DNA of 23,528 nucleotides from a virus, in the IMG/VR virus record IMGVR_UViG_3300025093_000125, positions 1 to 23,528 of that record; one strand, 5' to 3'. The notes under the pieces were generated by a model that saw only the letters and a program-made list of their open reading frames with translations, searched no databases and had not been told where the DNA came from. The translations under genes were made by a program, and so were the position numbers. The stretch's first letter is position 1, and every line of letters starts with the position of its first letter. Shown piece after piece: positions 20,515 through 23,528 of this stretch.

Positions 20515-21111
20515 ATGGCGAAGGGGTTCAAGCTAGAAATTGATAATGAGTTCTCGAAGTTTGCCGAAGAATTCACCGATGCGCTTGGGGCAGAGCTGGG
20601 CCAAAAGCTTGCTCATGCTGGCCAAGTTTTGCAAAACGTCTTGCAAGATAGCACTTCCGAAAACTTGTTTAAGAACCCCAAGGGCACGCTGAAAAAAGGC
20701 TGGACCGTGGGGCCTATCAAGATGGGCGAAAACGCTTTCAAGGTAGACGTTTTCAACCTTGTACCCTACGCGGCCATTCATGAGACCGGCGGCGTGATTC
20801 GACCTAAGCGCGTGAAGGCTTTGGCTGTACCGAATCGGGATTATCGGCCCATCATTAAGAACGGGTCACCGATAGCGCCTCGGGAGTTTGACCCAGGCCG
20901 GACGCTTTTGAAGTTTTACCCGGCCATATCTCCAGGCAGACTGCGCGGCTATTTGGTGGACAAGAGAACGGGCCAGCTTGCATATACGCTGATGGCATCG
21001 GTAACAATCAAACCGACGAACTACGTCACCGAAGCGATAGACGAAGCCACACCAGCCATTCTCGAAATCACCGGCGGCGCCGTCGTAACCGCAATGGGCA
21101 AGGCGGGCTAA
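20515..21111 (+). CDS. HK97 gp10/Mu gpG-like neck or tail completion protein
   Basis: A 198-residue protein with the family signature PYAAIHETGGVIRPKRVKAL and a following ALAVPN segment, found in HK97 gp10-type head closure or tail completion proteins and in Mu gpG-type virion morphogenesis proteins. A helical N-terminus (FSKFAEEFTDALGAELGQKL) precedes the core. It would sit at the head-tail joint. Start at 20515, three bases after the preceding stop. Confidence 0.8.
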   Translation: MAKGFKLEIDNEFSKFAEEFTDALGAELGQKLAHAGQVLQNVLQDSTSENLFKNPKGTLKKGWTVGPIKMGENAFKVDVFNLVPYAAIHETGGVIRPKRVKALAVPNRDYRPIIKNGSPIAPREFDPGRTLLKFYPAISPGRLRGYLVDKRTGQLAYTLMASVTIKPTNYVTEAIDEATPAILEITGGAVVTAMGKAG

Positions 21112-21112
21112 A

Positions 21113-21568
21113 ATGGGTACGCCAACTAGAAAGCTGATTCTTGAGAATCTCCAGACAACGTTCGAGGGCGTGACCACGGGCAACGGCTACAAAACGACCG
21201 TGACCACCGTCCAGGCTCTGGCGCGTGGCTATTTCGACGTGAAGACAGGCGAGCGGCCTTTTATTGGGTACGTCCCAACATCGGAAAGCTTCCAACACCA
21301 GCCAGGCGGCAACATGTACAGCACCATGAACGTCACGGTCATTGGACATATCGCAGGCAATACACTGGGCGAGCGTCAGACAAAGATAAACAACCTTATC
21401 GATGATGTGATTGCAGTCTTAAACGTGGACACTACCAGAGGCGCCAACGCAATCAGCACAACGGCAGTAAGCGTAGACACGGACGAAGGCGATCCTGATG
21501 CCTATGGTGATGGTAGCTTCGTAATGCAGACCCAGATAAAATACATTCGAACAACGGCAGCGAGTTAG
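21113..21568 (+). CDS. Tail terminator-like protein
   Basis: A 151-residue alpha/beta protein (RKLILENLQTTFEGVTTGNG, FIGYVPTSESFQHQPGGNMY, VTVIGHIAGNTLGERQTKIN, LIDDVIAVLN). Length, fold pattern and place after the gp10-like gene match tail terminator proteins (lambda gpU-like) that cap the tail tube and fix its length. The start follows the preceding TAA as taaaATG with little ribosome binding site, so translation is probably coupled. Confidence 0.72.
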   Translation: MGTPTRKLILENLQTTFEGVTTGNGYKTTVTTVQALARGYFDVKTGERPFIGYVPTSESFQHQPGGNMYSTMNVTVIGHIAGNTLGERQTKINNLIDDVIAVLNVDTTRGANAISTTAVSVDTDEGDPDAYGDGSFVMQTQIKYIRTTAAS

Positions 21569-21571
21569 AAA

Positions 21572-21763
21572 ATGAAAATCAAATATGTGGGCGATGATTT
21601 AGCGGCGATTAGGTACGGTGACAGCTTGCTGAAAAACGGAGACGTTTTAGATTTGCCGGACGCAGACGCGAAGCAGCTGCTCAAATCTGAGCGATTCGAA
21701 GCCGTTAAGAAAAAAGCGAAAAAAGCCGCAAAGGCTGAAGAGACACAAAACGAGGAGAGCTGA
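21572..21763 (+). CDS. Hypothetical 63-residue protein with Lys/Ala-rich tail
   Basis: A small protein with an ordered front (MKIKYVGDDLAAIRYGDSLL, then GDVLDLPDADAKQLLKSERF), like short beta-domain proteins found in tail operons, and a basic tail (KKKAKKAAKAEETQNEES). It lies between the terminator and tail tube genes with 3-base gaps. Function unknown; a tail assembly accessory role is possible. Confidence 0.7.
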   Translation: MKIKYVGDDLAAIRYGDSLLKNGDVLDLPDADAKQLLKSERFEAVKKKAKKAAKAEETQNEES

Positions 21764-21765
21764 TT

Positions 21766-22959
21766 ATGGGCGCAAGTACAGACCACGCACTAGGAAGAAA
21801 TCTGCGATTCTTCTGCAAGAAAGAAAGCACCGCGGGCGGTGCATACGGAACCAGCAGCCAAGAAGCCTTGGCTGGCAGCGATGCTGCCAAGGTTCTATCC
21901 AGCTCTATGGAATTCACCGTCGCGCGTAATGACCGCATGGACAGCCGCACCAGCCGGTCAGTTATGGAGCGAATCACGGGCAAGCAGGAAATCAGCTGGA
22001 GCTGCGAAAGCTACCTGCTGCCAGCTGGCAGCACAACGGCGCCAGACATTGACCCGTTTATCGAAGCGGCGATGGGTGGCAGCTTCGGCGGCAGCACTGC
22101 GAAGACTTACGAGTTTTCAGATTCTAACGCTCTGCCAACTTGCCGAATCGCACGAACAGCCAACGGCGTTTTGCGTGAAGACCTCTTTGGCGCCTACGTG
22201 GAAGAGATGAGCATTTCAGCAAGCGGCGGAGAAGAGCCCAAAATCAGCTTCAGCGGCGGAGCCTTCAACTATGCGTTGACCGGCACAGGTTCAGCCGATG
22301 GCGTGGGCTCTTCAACAACGGCTCTGGCCGTTCACTCTGGTGAAGGTGTTGGCTTTATGGTGGGCTCTGTTATCAGCCTGAACAGTGCCGAAAGAACAAT
22401 AACAGCCAAGACAGGCGCTGACGCTCTAACACTTGATTCCAATCATAGTTGGAGCAATGACGACGCGGTTACGCCTTCAACATACACCGAAACCACCGCA
22501 GGGAATCCAGTCAACGGAATCAGCGGAAGCCTGATTCTTAACAGCGTATCACTTCCGGTGACTTCTTTCGATGTGACCGTCACCAACGGAATCAAGGCGC
22601 TTTCAGATGAAGCCTTTGAAAAAGGAACTTCCGATTTCGTGGCCGGTTTTCGTTCAGTAAAGGGCAACATCTCAGTGCGAGCCAGAAAAGACTTCATTGC
22701 ATCACTGGCCCAGCGATATGTTCAATTCAACGGCACCGACCCAACCGCCACCAATTACGACCCAACTTTCTCGAGCGTGGCCCTGGTAGTGACCATGGGC
22801 AGCACAACGGGCTACAAGGTAGTGGCAACGATGAGCAATGTTGAAATCGATTTCGCTGGGATTGAAATCCCAGAATCAGAGGAAGCGGTTTTGAGCTTGC
22901 CTTTCACAGCATTAGGAACGAGCGGAAGCGACGAGCTAACGCTTGCATGGAACCAGTAA
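21766..22959 (+). CDS. Major tail tube protein with inserted or added beta domain
   Basis: A 397-residue tail tube protein. N-terminal FFCKKESTAGGAYGTSSQEA and SMEFTVARNDRMDSRTSRSV, DIDPFIEAAMGG in the middle, and GFRSVKGNISVRARKDFIAS toward the end are typical of long tube proteins of this phage type. The segment about 170-240 (GSADGVGSSTTALAVHSGEG, ISLNSAERTITAKTGADALT) reads like a surface beta domain. It assembles as stacked hexamers that form the tail channel. GAGGAG lies before the ATG. It is followed by the frameshifted chaperone gene, which confirms the tail assignment. Confidence 0.85.
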   Translation: MGASTDHALGRNLRFFCKKESTAGGAYGTSSQEALAGSDAAKVLSSSMEFTVARNDRMDSRTSRSVMERITGKQEISWSCESYLLPAGSTTAPDIDPFIEAAMGGSFGGSTAKTYEFSDSNALPTCRIARTANGVLREDLFGAYVEEMSISASGGEEPKISFSGGAFNYALTGTGSADGVGSSTTALAVHSGEGVGFMVGSVISLNSAERTITAKTGADALTLDSNHSWSNDDAVTPSTYTETTAGNPVNGISGSLILNSVSLPVTSFDVTVTNGIKALSDEAFEKGTSDFVAGFRSVKGNISVRARKDFIASLAQRYVQFNGTDPTATNYDPTFSSVALVVTMGSTTGYKVVATMSNVEIDFAGIEIPESEEAVLSLPFTALGTSGSDELTLAWNQ

Positions 22960-22978
22960 CATAAACAAGGAAACCAAA

Positions 22979-23338
22979 ATGACATACAACGCAGAGGACG
23001 TGAGGGTATACGTTCCAAAGTGGAATGATAATCGGGACAAGCCCGAAGAAGAGCAGATGAGCGCGGAGCTTGCGCCGATGACAGGCGGCGAGCTTCGAGC
23101 AGCCCAGCGGGCAAGCATTGGCAAGGATGGCAAGGTAAGCTTGAAAGCGGCTGAGGCTGCGATTGAAAAGATTATCAAGGCGCGGGTGGTAAAACTGGAC
23201 GGCGCCACCGATATCCTAGACCGGCCAATCGCTGACGGCGCAGAGCTTTGGGACCGTGGGGAGCAGTCTTTGATCGATGAGCTCTACAACGCAATAACGG
23301 AAATCTCTACTTTGTCGGAGGGGCTCCGAAAAAAATAG
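22979..23338 (+). CDS. Tail assembly chaperone, short (G-like) form
   Basis: A 119-residue protein that would coat the tape measure during tail assembly, as lambda gpG does. It is helical and acidic (DKPEEEQMSAELAPMTGGEL, IEKIIKARVVKLDGATDILD, LIDELYNAITEISTLSEGLR) and ends at TAG 23336-23338 right after A AAA AAA. A -1 shift there opens a frame that runs to the window end. Place after the tail tube gene and the frameshift signal are the main evidence. ATG 22979 was preferred over 22943, which lies inside the tube gene. Confidence 0.85.
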   Translation: MTYNAEDVRVYVPKWNDNRDKPEEEQMSAELAPMTGGELRAAQRASIGKDGKVSLKAAEAAIEKIIKARVVKLDGATDILDRPIADGAELWDRGEQSLIDELYNAITEISTLSEGLRKK

Positions 23339-23368
23339 AGCTGGCTGCTCGATTCTTTTCGAGTGGCC
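23329..23368 (+). promoter_or_regulatory. -1 frameshift signal of tail assembly chaperone
   Basis: A AAA AAA (23329-23335) is in the correct phase just before the zero-frame TAG. A 7-base spacer follows, then a 10-bp stem 23343-23352/23359-23368 (two G-U pairs) with the loop TTCTTT. The -1 frame is open to the end of the window. Confidence 0.85.
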
Positions 23369-23528
23369 ATGCCTCTCTAAAATGGAAATGCTCAAGATGC
23401 AGGGGGCCAGAGGCGGCAGAGCATGACCACAAGCGAGAGTTTAGAAACTGCGACGATGAGACGACGCAGAACCTAGCTTTCGAGTTTGCCCCATCGCTTC
23501 GGCGATGCCCCTGGTCACAGATTGACGC
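23335..23528 (+). CDS. Tail assembly chaperone, -1 frame extension (T-like), truncated by window
   Basis: After a -1 slip the frame reads IELAARFFSSGHASLKWKCS and continues through RCRGPEAAEHDHKREFRNCD without a stop for at least 64 codons to the end of the window. No start codon with a ribosome binding site is seen, so it should be made only as a fusion (GT-like) to the 119-residue protein. The CxxC and His/Cys spacing suggests a zinc site. By analogy with lambda gpGT, this domain would recruit tail tube subunits to the tape measure. The 3' end is outside the window. Confidence 0.8.
   Translation, partial: MELAARFFSSGHASLKWKCSRCRGPEAAEHDHKREFRNCDDETTQNLAFEFAPSLRRCPWSQID

Overview
The window is part of a tailed-phage (or prophage) genome. 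No bacterial housekeeping gene is present, and genes are tightly packed with ATGA, TGATG and TAATG overlaps. The head genes follow a Mu-like/XkdF plan: Terminase_6-type large subunit, MuF-like protein, DUF935/Mu gp29-type portal, XkdF-type protease fused to other domains, acidic scaffold-like protein, small decoration protein and major capsid protein. Downstream lie connector genes, a tail tube gene and a frameshifted tail assembly chaperone, which points to a long non-contractile or similar tail. Nothing in the sequence fixes the host; a Gram-negative, proteobacteria-like host is only a guess. No integrase, repressor or classical tRNA gene is seen.

Layout. 1-1085 (+) is the end of a lysis cassette: a coiled-coil protein fragment, a two-TM holin-like gene and an M15 peptidase endolysin. 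The holin-like gene carries a strong candidate -1 programmed frameshift that would double its length. 1220-6208 (-) is an early operon of about 13 genes read leftward from a divergent promoter near 6260. It starts with small unknown proteins, continues with a replication/recombination set (Sak4-like ATPase, DUF669 SSB-like protein, Cas4/RecB-like nuclease), and ends with small membrane or zinc-finger proteins. 6328-9875 (+) holds a ribbon-helix-helix regulator, a primase-polymerase/ATPase, a PP-loop (PAPS reductase-like) enzyme and a zinc-ribbon protein. 9876-10356 is non-coding, with contiguous palindromes, dispersed AATACGCC inverted repeats and an AT-rich stretch: a candidate origin or regulatory switch. 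10357-12064 (+) encodes an Hjc-like nuclease, a ParB/IbrB-like protein and a Mom-like GNAT-fold DNA-modification enzyme. 12057-23528 (+) is the packaging, head and tail operon, with a second promoter near 17528-17556.

The most striking observation is a 76-nt tRNA-like element (11970-12045) inside the 3' end of the Mom-like gene, just before the terminase small-subunit ribosome binding site. It has a perfect 7-bp acceptor stem, 4-bp D stem, 5-bp anticodon stem with a 7-nt loop, 5-bp T stem (one bulged A) and an encoded CCA. It carries the known bacterial glycine-identity features (G1-C72, C2-G71, G3-C70, U73, C35, C36) but lacks U33 and the D-loop GG needed for normal decoding. Mu Mom makes a glycinamide derivative of adenine, so I propose, as a hypothesis, that this phage encodes a non-decoding glycyl-tRNA that donates glycine for DNA modification.
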